Of a stretch of DNA of 64,000 nucleotides, positions 1-12,660 are shown piece after piece. Source of the DNA: Gossypium raimondii (lineage: Eukaryota; Streptophyta; Magnoliopsida; Malvales; Malvaceae); NCBI RefSeq assembly GCF_025698545.1, contig NC_068575.1:50167980-50231979 (forward strand). Direction: 5' to 3'. The translations under genes and the position numbers were made by a program. Under the pieces are notes generated by a model that ran no database searches, was not told where the DNA came from, and saw only the letters and a list, made by a program, of their open reading frames with translations. Within the stretch, counting starts at the first letter, position 1. Each line of letters begins with the position of its first letter.

Positions 1-1590
1 TTTTATTGACTTCATTGACTTATAATAGTTGCTACGTCTATAAGATATGAAATATACAAGTAACAAAGTATGAGCAGAAGTGACTTTAAAAGTAGACACT
101 TCTACAAAAACTACGACAAACACAATGTAAATAGGGGATAACAAAGTTTATTTATCCAGTTTGATTTCCTATATTTGTAGAGCCTAGTTCATGAGAAGAA
201 TCTATTACCCTTGAATCAAATACAACCGGTAAAAAACATCACTCTTATATCCCAAATATTAGGTCTTTCACCTCTAAATTTTCCCCTTGAGAACTTATAG
301 CATGTAAAACTATAACCCAAATATTTTACAATTACAAATGCACTTTCACTAATAATTCCCGAGTCTTAGTACATCAACCTATACAAGTCTCTCAATTATA
401 TAAGGTTTTGAGACTTACTAATATAATGAAAATCAATCATGATCGCTTTTAAACAACAATTAAAATAGCTAAATACAATATAATATTAACAACTAAGGTG
501 AAACAGTTGTTGACAGATAAGCTTTCAAAGTTTTAATCCAGTTGATATACATGATCTAATTTCTAAATAAATTTTTAAAAATGAATTAATATTCATTGAT
601 GGGCTTAATTTATTCTATAATCTCAATTCACCCCAAAAATATGATTTAATAAATTTTAAATATTCCAAATATGGCAAGTTACTGTTTTATTCCAATGGTG
701 AAGGAAGAGGACTCTTAACATATTTCAACAACTTCAAATATTTCAAGCAAATAGTTTAAAAGCAGAGCTATGGGGGCTCAAAAAGGGTATAGAGCTAGCA
801 GAGATACTTGATTTGCAAAAAGTTAGTTGTAATAAGCTTGATTCATAATGCTCTAAATATAAGAAGTTGCTATCAACTCTAGCTTCCGATTGCATATAAA
901 GATTGGAAGGCAAGCACATTTTGAGAGAGAATAATAGGTGTTTCAGATTTATCTTATGAGCAAGAACTGTTGTCGATTTGTACTCATCCCCTCTTTCGAT
1001 GGCTGATATGTATGAGAATATTTTGTGGCAAGTGTTAATTTCTAATTTAATTCGATCCTGTTTTCACACTAAAAATACACACATTCAACCTGGTTCAAAT
1101 TAAAAAGGAAAGGAAAAAATCCATGAAAAAAATCACTTTTCACCTAAATTGGAAACATTTCTTATTATTTGCCTAAAAAACCAATAATAGTCTATGTAAA
1201 AGGGTATTAAAGTAAATGTAGAAAAGGTAAAGAGACCTAAGACATAGAAAGAAGGAAAGGGGGCAATAGAGGAATCATAGGTGATTAAAAAGTACACAAA
1301 TACAAGCACATACGTTCTTCTCATATCTACAGATTACTAAGACTTTTGCCTTTGGATTTTGCCCTTTGCTTCTTTGATTATTTCCATTTCCCTTGTTTAC
1401 CCAATCAGCAGCAGCTCCGCCACCCTTCCATAAAAATGGAGCCTTTTTTCCACTAAAAAATTAGCATAAATGCAGAAAAAAAAGGTGTTGGTAGATGCAT
1501 GACTCATGAGAGCCACTACCAACTTCTCATAAACAAAACACTCCTCTTTTCTTTCTCCCTTCACTCTTCTCTTCAAGCACCATCTTCCTT
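1..1590. other. AT-rich intergenic DNA
   Basis: No coding region, RNA gene or repeat boundary could be supported here. The sequence is AT-rich with scattered stops in all frames. A pyrimidine-rich stretch from about 1540 leads into the likely promoter of the AP2-type gene downstream. Confidence 0.6.
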
Positions 1591-1612
1591 TCGTCCCTTC
1601 ACAACAACACAG

Positions 1613-2621
1613 TTTATATATATCCATATATTCTTTTCACCAGATTTTAGTGTCAACTTTACAAAACCTGTCTTTTTCTCTCGGTTTCTACGCTGACTCC
1701 ATCATCACCTTGTTTATTCTTTTTTTTTTCTGTCTCAGGTACCAAACAAATGATAAAAACAATGCCTTGTGTTTTTTTGTTGTTTATCTTCTTGTAATGG
1801 GTCGCTTTTGCGTTTCCTGGTCATGGGGTTATCGCCATTTTTCGCTTTGATGGGTTTAAAGGCTTTGGGTTTGTTTGTGGGTTTCTTTCTTCTCTTTGAT
1901 TTTTGTGTATTTTGGGGTTTGGGTTCTGTGTTATATTTGTTTTTTCTTTTCACCGCATTTGCTTCCATGAGAGGTGGTAGGTTGGTGGGTTGACTTATTT
2001 GGGAGAGATAATTGGGATCTTTTTTGGGCAAAGTCATTGGGCGACTTTGTTAGTTTCATATGATTAAAGTTTTGGCTTTACTTTATGCAAATTATGATGA
2101 ATTAATTTATTTATTTATACATAAAAAGCTTATTGTCACCTGGCCCGCTTTCCGGAGCCTGGTTAACTTTTAGAAGTGAATACAATTTCCCCTGAGATGA
2201 GAAAGGACTGGATTTTAGTTCGTACATGGTGAGCTTAGATTTTAGTTTCTGTGTGGCATTATAGAACTGAGACGTACGTAATGACGAGAGAGAGGCTGGT
2301 TTTCAGCCATCAGAATTCTTTGTCCGGATTACAGTACTTGTATTAACTTATTAATGGCCTTCAGTTTATGTGTTGACCTTCTATCCTTTTGCTTTACGAT
2401 ATGTGATATCTTTGTTTACTTATGATGCTGTTTCCTATCTCTGTCGGCCATCTGTTTTCATCTTCCATCTTGTTCATTTTGCAATATATGATGCTTGTCA
2501 TTTTCAAATTGTTTATTCTACTGATACACGCCCATCTTTTGTAATCTTACAAGCAGACATAGGGATAAATGCAAAGGGCTACCAATTAAACCATCGTTTG
2601 CTGGTTAAAGCATTTCCCGAC
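1613..2621 (+). promoter_or_regulatory. Candidate promoter and 5' UTR with intron of the AP2-type gene
   Basis: A TATA-like run (TTTATATATA, 1613-1622) is followed by a CT-rich leader. A donor-like CAG|GTACCA at about 1738/1739 and an acceptor-like TTACAAG at about 2552 could remove a long T-rich 5' UTR intron before the ATG at 2622. Large 5' UTR introns are common in plant regulatory genes. Everything here is inferred from motifs. The short open frames in the T-rich part look like chance. Confidence 0.35.
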
Positions 2622-5600
2622 ATGGTGAGCTTACGCAGACGCAAGCTCCTGGGACTCTGCTCTGGTAAACTTTGGTTGTGATGTACTTTAAATTGCAAAT
2701 TAATTGCTTCTATTGATTGCAATGAGTAGGGAAATTCACCATATATGTCCTTCAATTATTTTCTTTTATATTTTCTACGTAAGTTTGTTTGATTAAATTA
2801 CGAGTTAGATAGAATGTAAATAAACAGGTTCTATGTTATGCTTGAACAATTCCACTCACTGAATTTGATGACCTTTTGCAGGGAGGAGTTCCTTTTTGAC
2901 TCCACTTCCTAGAGCTTTTGATAGTGGAAATATACCTGAGAATTCTAGTCATAATGCGAAATCAGTCAGTGCGCATCCCTTGCCCTCAGATTTCATCAAT
3001 CACGTGCATGGGGTAAGAATGCTTTGTTAGCAAGCTACCGGATATAGTATTAAATGGTCTAACGGTTTTAATTTGACATCTTGGTTGTGTTGATATGAAT
3101 CGGTTTTGTATCACTATTCTTTTACCTTTTTTGTATCTACTTGTCAGCTTGCAAAGATTGATTTTATCTTTTCCCCTTGGTTCATGGATGCTTGCCTTAG
3201 TAATTTCTCACTATCTTATGTCAAACTATTGGCCAATTTTACATATTTATCAGTGTCCACTATTTTAAATGACCAGCATGCCTGGTACACACAAGGGTGG
3301 GCTTGGGGGATGTGAGGTTTAGTACATGTTCATGAAGAGGGGAATAAAAAAGAGTATTACCATTGTGAATCTTCCATCATAGTTCATTTCTCACCTCTTA
3401 AATCTCTGCTAATCTTAAATCGGTGTTGTAACTTAGTTTTGTCCATAATTATATATTTACTGGTGTATTTTTCACAATATAATAATTCTAGAAGTGAGTC
3501 ATTCATCCACCTTTGTCCACAAAAAGGGGAAAAAAAGAAAGACCATGGTTAGTTTGAAAGAACTATTCCCCCTTTATAGTGGATCCTCTCTATTTCCATA
3601 TTCTATGAAAGATTTGTAACATGCAATAATGCAAACATGATAGAGTGTCTCCTTAGTTGATAATTACTGGCAGAGATTGCATTCTATTTTCATCAGTGTT
3701 TTGCTAACTGTATTTTCATGGTACCCAGTCAACTGCATACTTTCATGTGGTTGGCGAATTTTCATGGTTGGTGTAGTAGTTATAGTTGAATGAATATCCA
3801 CCATCTGTTGGAGGCATGTATAGTTTATAAGAAGTGATTCAGAAGGTGGATCAGTGTAATTATGAATCAGTGAATAGAAAGAATTATTTTTTTTCACTCA
3901 TAGTTTACAGAACATGTTAAGCTTCCAATCTAAAACCTAACGGTAAAAGTGGATGCCTGAACTTGAACATAATGACCAGAGGAAATACAAGATTTAATAG
4001 ATGTAGGAAAACACTGCTTACCAGAACAGATGCAATAGGAAACGATAATATATTTTATTTTGCGTCTTCCAAGTATATGATCCTAAGGATTCCTCGGTTC
4101 CTTGCCAATATGGAGAAATAGTTGATGCTTGATAAGCCGTTGCATTCTAAGGCACCCTTTCTTTTTAAAAATTTGTTCAGTATATTGCGGTTGCTTTTGA
4201 GCTAGAATCACAGGGTAAATAGTGTCAATTAAAATGCTCATTAAGCACATCCATATTTGGCTTACTAGTCCACTGTACTCTTGATTCAGAGTTGCTTTCA
4301 CTTGTAAGGTAAAAAAGCTGTCTGTATTTCCGAATCTGTTGTATTGTTTGTGCAAACCCTTCTCTGTTCTGAAATTTTAGTTCATATTATTGTGCTATTT
4401 TTAAGTTATTTTAACTCACAGCCATCCAATTGGAATTACTTTATGAATATGTTAAATGATTAAGGTTCTTAATGTCGTGATAGACAAATTATTATTACTA
4501 TTTTTATTATTTTGGAAGTAGAATTAACACTTGCATGTAACTCTTTGGTGCTGCTTCTCAGAAAAGCATTGCTAAGGTTGACTTTGCATCACCAAATGTT
4601 TCTGGCTCTGGTTCATCAAAAGAGCATCATAGTCAACCTTTTCCAGGTTTGTATCTTAAGAAACGTGTTCCAAATGTTTGTTAATATCAATAAAGCTGGA
4701 AAGCTTGTTACTTGTTTATAGTTTTGTGTTGGTCTTTCTTTCTTTCTTTGAAATTGTACGTGTATTAAGATGATATTAATAGGTTTCCAGCTTATCAAAT
4801 TCTATTTGCATCTGATCAGAAAGAATACATCAGCTGGCTATTCGTGCCCTTTTGGGATTAATGGAACCTGAGTATTTGGAAATACTAGCTTATACTCACT
4901 AATGGGTTTATGTTATGGTTGTCTATTCAGACTTAAATGGCCTTATTTGCATTTATGATGGTGGAGCCTAGATTAAAATGACACCTCTGTTCTCTTGTAT
5001 ACTGTTCTTGCCTTGTTGAGGGGTCACTACAGATTCTTGCAGATGGCACCATTGCGATGGAATGGATTGGCACCCTTGACTAATGGGACCAGTGTCAAGG
5101 GAGAAAATGGTCCCTCATCTACCAGTCAAAGTTAGGATTGTGGCCTTATAAAGCAAGGCCACCATTCCCCTATCAATGTGCCTTTCCTCGGAGGACAAAC
5201 CTGTGAGGGCGAACCCTCAGGCCCGCAGAACAGGCAATGACTCATGGCAGGAGCATTTCCAACAATCCTTGCATCAATATGCCTCTCACTAATTGGTTCA
5301 TGTATCCCAAATTTGGGGCCATCTTATAAGTTTATCTCTGTGCAAAGTAAGAAAAATAAAAATTATTGCACAATTGGTTCATTAAAGTTCAATAGTTTTG
5401 CCATCATCAGTTGAAGCATGGCACTACTGCCTAGAGAATCAACAATGTGAAGTTATGAAAATGATATGATCCGATCTGCTGATATTTAATGTGGAAAATT
5501 AAGTCTGTTTTCTCTTTTGAATCCTGTTTTTGTTTATTCTCCTCTCGGGGCTATCTTAGAGTCCTGCTTGTGATGAATGCCATGCTTGAGATGAATATGG

Positions 5601-6947
5601 AAGCAATTTGAGGAAGAGATGGTTTTTATCACTTTTTATATCTTAAAAATAAAGAGGAAAATGTTATATCTCTGAACTGAGTTCATGCCATGGTGCTTCC
5701 TGATAAAACATATATTACTCATTGGCATCAAAATCAGATACCTGGAGCCAATTTAGTTCCTACATTTTTGTATGATGTCCATGAACAATGTTATTATATG
5801 TAGGGCAACCAATCAAACGCAGAAAGCGACACAGGAGGAAGCATCTTCAAAACCAAGAACAATGTATGATGAGGGGTGTATACTTCAAAAATATGAAATG
5901 GCAGGCAGCAATAAAAGTTGACAAGAAACAGATTCACTTAGGGACAGTTGGTTCGCAAGAAGAAGCTGCTCGTTTATATGACAGGTAATAAGCTGGCTTT
6001 TATCTTGCTTGTAATGATTGCTACTACAATTTTTAGAATCTCTTATCACTATTTGTAATGCAAATTCTACTGTTTTGGATTAAGGTTGATTCAATAGTTC
6101 AATAGAACTGCAAAAAACCTTTAAGCCTGAGTCTGATAAGAACATTGATTTGCTATAAAGAACAAGTCCTGTTCATTAAAGTTGCTGCTCATTTTATTAA
6201 GAAATTTCTTTGAAAGTCTTAACGTATATTGGTGATATATACAACAAAAGTGATATTCATATGCAAATTAGAAAAGAATATAAAGAATATCAGATGGTAA
6301 GCGTGAAAAAGTTATGAAGGTGTATGTGATTCCTAGCCTCCTGAAATAAAGGGATGGTAAAGTGCTGCATTTGTCCGGCAGTTTTATATCTCAATTATTC
6401 CCCTTATATTCATTGGTTTTATTTTCTATTATGTCAACTACTATAAGTAAAAAAAAGCTGGACTCTATCATTTCTTTATGTGCTAAGATGTATTTCTAGA
6501 TCGACCCTTTTAATGGCAATGCAACTTACGGAGTATATATTTTGATGGATAGACTAATGGATTTTGAAACTCATTGTAGAATTTTTTTATCTGTAGAGCT
6601 GCATTCATGTGTGGAAGGGAGCCGAACATTGAGCTTCCCGAGGAGGAAAAGCAAGAGCTTAGGAAATTCAAGTGGGACGAGTTTTTGGCATATACTCGAC
6701 GTTCAATTACCAATAAAAGTAAACCCTTTTCTTTAAGGTTCTATCCTTATTATCCAAACTGTTAACATTTAAATATTCAATGGGTTTATTTTCAACAATG
6801 ATTACAGAATACAAGCGAAGGCTCGAGGTTGAAGCACAGAAGAGGCCTGTGTCCGCAACGGCGAACGGTGAGTGGGACACCAAACAAGTTGTCAGGAATA
6901 GCTTCTCAGCTTCAGAAGAGATGGGACCAGACTCTTCAGCCTCATGA
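2622..6947 (+). CDS. APD1: AP2/ERF-like transcription factor, APD1 (At4g13040) type
   Basis: Six coding exons splice cleanly with GT-AG borders: 2622-2664, 2882-3012, 4562-4646, 5804-5984, 6597-6718 and 6808-6947. They give 702 nt, 233 residues and a TGA stop. The protein opens MVSLRRRKLLGLCSG, as in Arabidopsis At4g13040. A basic stretch (KRRKRHRRKH, probable NLS) precedes one AP2 domain split between exons 4 and 5 (RGVYFKNMKWQAAIKV, then HLGTVGSQEEAARLYDRAA). Downstream come acidic and basic tails ending PDSSAS. Proteins of this type are single-AP2 nuclear DNA-binding factors; the Arabidopsis member is linked to salicylic-acid defence. The start is chosen by family agreement: the frame is open further upstream, but that part lies in presumed 5' UTR. 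I recognised the family by sequence pattern, not by search. Confidence 0.88.
5035..5290. repeat. GC-richer island inside intron 3 of the AP2-type gene
   Basis: Inside an otherwise AT-rich 1.16-kb intron lies a block with clearly higher GC and no coding frame (for example ATGGCACCATTGCGATGG near 5043 and GAGGGCGAACCCTCAGGCCC near 5207). The abrupt change suggests an inserted repeat, such as an LTR or SINE fragment. I could not find its ends or a target duplication. Confidence 0.3.
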
Positions 6948-7904
6948 AAAACAAAGCTGTTGGAGAGTGAGGCTGAATAATCTGGTTCGAATAATTAAAT
7001 TCTAGTTGCGGGATCTCCATTTTTTGGGTGTACGAAGGGCCCCTACTAGAGCCAGCCAAGTAATGATATTTTGATCTCGTTATCTTCTGGTAATAATATA
7101 TAATCTACAGTGTTTTAAGTTTGAATTCAAATAATTAGTAGTAAATATTAGTTGCATCTTCACCTGATCACGATTCCCGGTTGTTAGACAGATGGAAGGT
7201 ATTGCAAATATGAAGCTATATAGTGCCTAATTTGTTCAGAGGTCATGGTTGCTGTCAAAGTGTAGTGCAAAATTGCAGAATGGTTAGGCTCCAAGAAGCA
7301 TTAATCCTTGTTTAGTTTAGTTTAAGCCCATGTCTATGGTTTCATCAGCCATTAATGGGGAGGTTCATGCTCAGGTGGCTATCACCTAGGATTATTAGTG
7401 TGACTCTTTTGAGTCAAAGCACCGAAATACGTAATTGTGGTGGGGACATGAGAAAAAAGAAATAAAATTTAATTTTTGCAGCTAAAATATGCAATCTCAA
7501 GGACTGGGAATAAAGAATACATATAGGCTTTCTGATGAATAAAGGCTCTAATTAACTGTGGCAGTTCCTTAATAATCAATCCATCCAACTGTTGCGATCG
7601 ATTAACTGTGGAAGAGATGTTTGCATTGCTGCTGGTTTAGAGTTTCAAATTGGAAGTGGCGAGCATTATGTTTATTAGTGAAAATCAAAACAGACATTTT
7701 GAACATAAGCAGCAGTCTTCTGTTCAACCAATAATCAAATATTGGTACAATCCCATGAGATAATCGATGAACACAACCAAAGTCAAATCGATCTCATGTT
7801 AGAAATAAAAACTTATGAAGCTAGCTCGGCTTAACACAATAGAGAATATACAAAGAAAGCCAACCAGCCTCATTGAAGGCAGCATATAGGGAGGGCAGAT
7901 GTCG
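6948..7904. other. 3' flank of the AP2-type gene and spacer
   Basis: The 3' UTR of the AP2-type gene must begin here, directly after the TGA. The rest is AT-rich spacer with no supported gene. Confidence 0.5.
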
Positions 7905-8725
7905 TTAAGGCCAAACCCTAGTCCAATCTGCTATAGTCGTGATATTTCGAGTGATATCCTCACTCTTTAGAGCTATAACATTGTCCTCTGCTCTGGGTAG
8001 CTTTCTATAGCCTCCTCGATCATGAGTTTTTGAGACAACAGTCAAGTAAATGAACTGGAAACTCAAATCACATGCAGGACAACACATTGGTTCTTAATCC
8101 ATCAAATAACACATTGTTGTAGGTTTGGAGCACTTGGGATAATCTACAATGTTTCCCCCTTCTTCCATCACAGACCTTTCCCAATTCAACACATTAGAAT
8201 CAAATGCTTGCTTGCCTGCTGCTGCTAAAGAAATTATTTAATGGACACTCAAATTATTATCGTCTAAAAACAAGCAAAACCCAGGCCATTAATTGAAGAC
8301 TAGAAACTAAAATAAAGATCGCTAATAAACAATACAACAAATTACAAGCTTAAAGACTAGAAACTAAACATTAATGAAAACGCAACAAACAGATCCCATT
8401 AATTAATACAAAAGGCGTGTGATGGAACATAGTAAATGAGACGCTGAATCAAAGTCACACCACACAAACAACTTCGAGACTCAGTCCAATTTACTTATGT
8501 ACCAACTTTTCAAGGAACATATATATATATACACACACACGTACACATTTATGGTTAGAGAGTAATGGAAGCAGTGGAGTTACGAGGTCTTCGTTGATGA
8601 TGATGTGGCAGTGGAGTTGGACGTCCGAGCCGTCGTGCAAGTTTTTCTCCTTGACCAAATCCCCAATGCTTTTTGCCTGTCACCAAAATGTTTGGCCTCT
8701 TCCTCTTCTTACTGTCTGGAGCCAT
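7905..8725 (-). pseudogene. Adenylate kinase isoenzyme 6 (AK6/Fap7-type) pseudogene
   Basis: Three separated pieces in the right order match plant AK6, a small nuclear NMP kinase/ATPase of ribosome maturation. Piece 1 (8725 down to about 8557) starts MAPDSKKRKRPNILVTG, then loses the P-loop that should follow. After a frame change it reads CHIIINEDLV. Piece 2 (about 8175-8100) reads VMEEGGNIVDY. Piece 3 (8087-7905) reads NVIALKSEDITRNITTIADW and ends soon after at a TAA. Pieces 2 and 3 share a frame but are separated by a stop near 8096. Loss of the P-loop, frame changes, deletions and about 320 bp of unrelated DNA between pieces 1 and 2 make a working enzyme very unlikely. Family identity is well supported; whether it arose by retroposition or by decay of a duplicate cannot be told. 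Confidence 0.75.
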
Positions 8726-10001
8726 ACATAAACCTTCTTCTTCCTCCTCAATAGAAAGATCAACCGTAAAAAACGTCAGAACAGGACACGCTCAATGACA
8801 AGGACACACAAAGCATTGCGTCATAACGACATCAACAACAGCAAAGGGGAGCCAAACTCAATAAATAGGCGCCGACCCCTTTCTCTCACAGGCAACCAAA
8901 TCACGTTTTGTGACAATAGGTCAGGGACAATGAGCAGAGGAAAAACAGGAAATCCAAGGTAGCACTGAAGCAAAAGCCCACGGTGCCTTGCAGTAGTTCT
9001 AAAGCCATGCAATGACCGAACCTTCCACGGCAACCACCACCCTGTCGCAGGAGAAGATAGAAAAGCCACAAAACGAGCTTCATCAAGCCTCTCTGCAAGA
9101 GGGAGGCAGAGAAATCGTCCAACATTACCACCACTAAAGCCACCCTTAAAACCACTGAACCACCTAATTATAACGAGAGAGTCCTACTTTTCCGAAGAAA
9201 AACGAAAAGAGAAGGAAAGAGGAAAAGGGTGATCCACTACCCTTTCTTGATCGTTAATAATAAAGTCAACAAAGACAATTCGGCTTAACCCAAGCCCGTC
9301 TGTTGCTGGAACAAGGTCACAGTAGGACTAGAACTTAATCGGGATCACTCTTTTAAGATTAATTAGTAAACCATTTATAATAATACTATTATGTTAAATA
9401 TAACAATTGACATTTCCAGCACATTTAGTGAAAATATTCTAATCATATATAATCACCTTAAAGAATGTTCTTAGAATACTAGTCAGCAAAATCTTAATAA
9501 CAAATTTTAGTAACAATGAAGCTCAGCCAGCCTGAACAAGTAAATCAAAAAGATTGTCCACTAAAACATGGTTTTAGAACTGCACATGTCAGAAATTCCA
9601 AAAACTAGCTCCACTGACACCACCAGATGAATTGACTTTTTTTTTTTATCTTTGCAAGGGCAGTTTGTATTATCCCTGAAATAAAATAACAATCACCATT
9701 AGAACACACTCCTTAAAGACTAAAGAATAGTATCAAGATGGGGAAAAAACATCATCAACGCAAACAAAATGCTTTAGAAGAAAAATAGCAGAGTAGCATA
9801 TCAGACATCGATTTCAATAAAACCCGCATCCATGAAAAAAAAAGGGCATCCAAGCACATGAGGTAGATATGCACATCTTCCACAATGTATAATTCTATTT
9901 CACAACCTATGTTTCTATTTTCTTTCGCTAATGAAAATTTAACCTAAAAAAGGATAATAGAATAGTAAACGTACGTTACTAGTTGAGCATGAAATTTTTA
10001 T
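8726..10001. other. Spacer between AK6 pseudogene and RING gene
   Basis: Open frames of 82-84 codons occur on the - strand around 8821-9155 but overlap each other in two frames and match no family I know. The rest is AT-rich. The stretch just before 10002 should hold the 3' UTR of the RING gene. Confidence 0.45.
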
Positions 10002-11792
10002 TCAACTGGCCGATGGCAGGAAGACCCTAATTAGTTCCTTCACAGTGACTCTTTTCCTGCAAGTTGGGCATTTTGCCTGTGTAGCTATTGCAGCTTTAAT
10101 GCATGCCTTGCAGAAAATATGCCCACATCTTGTTGACATCTCCTCTGTTAATGGACCCATGCAAATTGGACAATTGAAAGTTGGTTCCTTTGGAGGTGGC
10201 TGTGGCTTTGTGATTTCCTGAACCTGCTAATATAATGGTTAGCAAGTGTAAACATTAAGAAATTTAATGAAATCGAGTGATGCACCCATATGAACCCAGG
10301 AGCATGTAAAAAAATAAAGAGATGTCCAGACTCCAGTCACAATGTATTGGATATGATGACCAGCCAAATATGTACAGTTTTCCTCCAAAATACTTTATAT
10401 ATTTTGAACAAAGCACTGAGAGATAGAGTTCTTACAATTGACTGTGGCGAGATTTCCAAATTGATAATGCTTGAGCTCGGAGGAAGTCTTCTGTGCCTAT
10501 TCTGATTGTTATTACTTGACCTAGCTGACCAGCCTGGAAGGGCAGAAATGTGAGCTACAACAATTAGAAACACAGAGAAATATAAGGTCTTAACTTCAAA
10601 AAATAAATTAAGTGGATAAAGAATCAAAAGTCTCTGAATTGGTTAACCTATGGAATCACACAAGTAAAACATAAGATTGGATTAGCTACAAAACTGAAAA
10701 GCAATAATGTCTACCTCAGTAAATCCCACTCACAGGCCACAAACACCGAATAAGGGTAAACAGCTTGATTAAAAACCAGAGAATTGTTTATTAATTAACA
10801 AAATCTCTTTTATTTTATTAATCACAGACCCTATAAGAGTTGGTTGCCCAATGCTCACTAATTCTTTATATACAGCAAAAGCAGGAAACTGATAAAATAC
10901 AAACAGCAAAAAGCAAAGTAAAATTACTAATAGTATCTCCTCTTTTATTTCCATTTTACTACAATTCTCCGAGTTAGATAAAGAAGTGTTTTTATTCATC
11001 AGCTTCTTTTAGTCAATTGCAAGGGACATAATATATCACCTGCATTTTCACTTCGACTATGCCATGTTAGGCTAAGTGGAGTGTGACTGATGTGTCTTTA
11101 ACTTGTCTTATTTCAAACATGAAAAAGGAATTGCAATTCCTTATGTCCGAAAATTATGGGGGTGAACTAACTTTTCTCTAGGACCCTAAACCAACAAGAA
11201 CAATGAAGCACCTAAATCAAGACAGGAATTGAAACCCACAGGACATCAACCTTAAATTCAGATGTTGATGGCATGAATTTACAAAGGTAGTAAATCAAAA
11301 AGGCTTCTGCCATGCAACACGAGTATGACAATGCACATAATACTGATGTAAACAGAAATTCTAAAACCCAATTCCTCATAAGTTAACTACCTGAATCAAC
11401 ATCAACCACAGTCCTTCCACGGCTCCTCCTAGAATTGTTCTGAGCCTGATATATAATCCAGGTAAATTAATAACAATCAGCATGATGCCAATTATCCATA
11501 AAAACAGATTTCATGTAAATTTAAGGTGAAAACACAACATAACAAAACAAGATGAGCATACCTCTGCAAAAGCTCTAGCAGAAGATTCAATTACATCATC
11601 ATCAATAGCCTCAACATCAATGGTTGCAGGTGGACCAGTCTGTACGGATTGATTCGTTTGATCCTCATACCCAGCCTGTTGAGATGTACCCTCCTGCTCC
11701 CTGATTTCACTGGGTGGAACATTCAGATCAAGCACTGCCTTTCTCCTTCGATATCCCCTAAGAGAAGGCCCCCTAATCTCAAGAGTGCTCAT
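10002..11792 (-). CDS. RNF4-like RING-type E3 ubiquitin ligase
   Basis: Four coding exons on the minus strand (11792-11562, 11445-11391, 10533-10436, 10223-10002) join with GT-AG borders into 606 nt, 201 residues. The N-terminus (MSTLEIRGPSLRGYRRRKAV) leads to a DLNVPP motif. The middle holds two short hydrophobic-acidic stretches (DDDVIESS and TVVDVDS) that resemble SUMO-interacting motifs. The C-terminus is a C3HC4 RING: CPIC, then CGHIFCKAC, then CPTC. Proteins of this layout (RING last, SIMs before) include RNF4 and plant SUMO-targeted ubiquitin ligases, which ubiquitinate sumoylated nuclear proteins. That role is inference here. The first in-frame ATG after the 5' UTR acceptor (about 11848) was taken as start. 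Confidence 0.85.
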
Positions 11793-12580
11793 GCTCTGCT
11801 TATGATTTCTCAATGTACCATCCAACGACTGCAGTCTCAATAAACCTAAAAGAGGCTAAAGCCACATCAGTAAATTTACGATAAATACTTTTCATGTTTT
11901 CACTAAAAGCAAACAATTACTTGATTTCAGTGCTTAAGAAAAACAATTAAACTGACAACTTATAGTCTAATATACTTGCTAATTACATTTACGCACTAGA
12001 GTTCAATCTGAAAAGCAACACCTCCAAAGCAAACAAACCTCGTGATTTAGAACTTGAAAACAAAAAAAAAATCCAGAATCCATTCTTTGAAATTTTTTGA
12101 TATGGGACGAGTAATTAAAATAATACTTTTAACATAAAAAATAAAATCTTTCTAACAAAGAGTCCACTTAGCAACAAATTGATCAACATATTCCAGTTCA
12201 CGTTTGTATATTAAGTTTTCCAGTAAAAACATAAAATCATTGTTATAAAAAGAACGTAAACTTAATTAAAAATTCAAACTTGAACCACTACACCAACACA
12301 TCGAATCGGAAAAAAATACCAGATTGATAAGTGAGAGTATATGAAATCAAATACCATACCATACCAAGAAACACAGACGAAACCGAATCGAGAAATAAAA
12401 AATTCTACCAAAAAGGAATTGGAAAAATCTTTTGGATCAAATTAAGCAAAAGGGAGAATCGAGGTGATTTATTGCCTCTAGGGTTTTTAAACAAGGGAAA
12501 ATTTTCCCAATTGGAAAGAAGCTGCGCGGTCGGTGTGAGACTCCACGTGGCAATATCTCTTTATATTCCTGGACCCGGGT
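11793..12580 (-). promoter_or_regulatory. 5' UTR, intron and promoter of the RING gene, with G-box and TATA
   Basis: Reading on the minus strand, ATATAAAG (about 12560-12567) resembles a TATA box and a perfect G-box CCACGTGG lies at 12543-12550. An AAACCCTAG telo-box-like word follows near 12476-12484, as in many plant housekeeping leaders. A 5' UTR intron probably ends at TTTTAG near 11848. The start site is inferred from the TATA position. Confidence 0.4.
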
Positions 12581-12660
12581 ACGTATTCGCTTACATATGC
12601 AGCGCTCGCTCTCACAAGTCTTTTGCTAACCGCGTTCGCTTGGCTATCCTTTTTGACTGA

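Noticed and set aside
1735-2037. 100-codon antisense frame rich in Lys and Pro
   Set aside because: Mirror of a T-rich stretch that is probably a 5' UTR intron of the AP2-type gene.
8821-9155. Two overlapping 82-84-codon frames on the - strand
   Set aside because: Different frames of the same DNA, no family similarity, no splice or promoter support.
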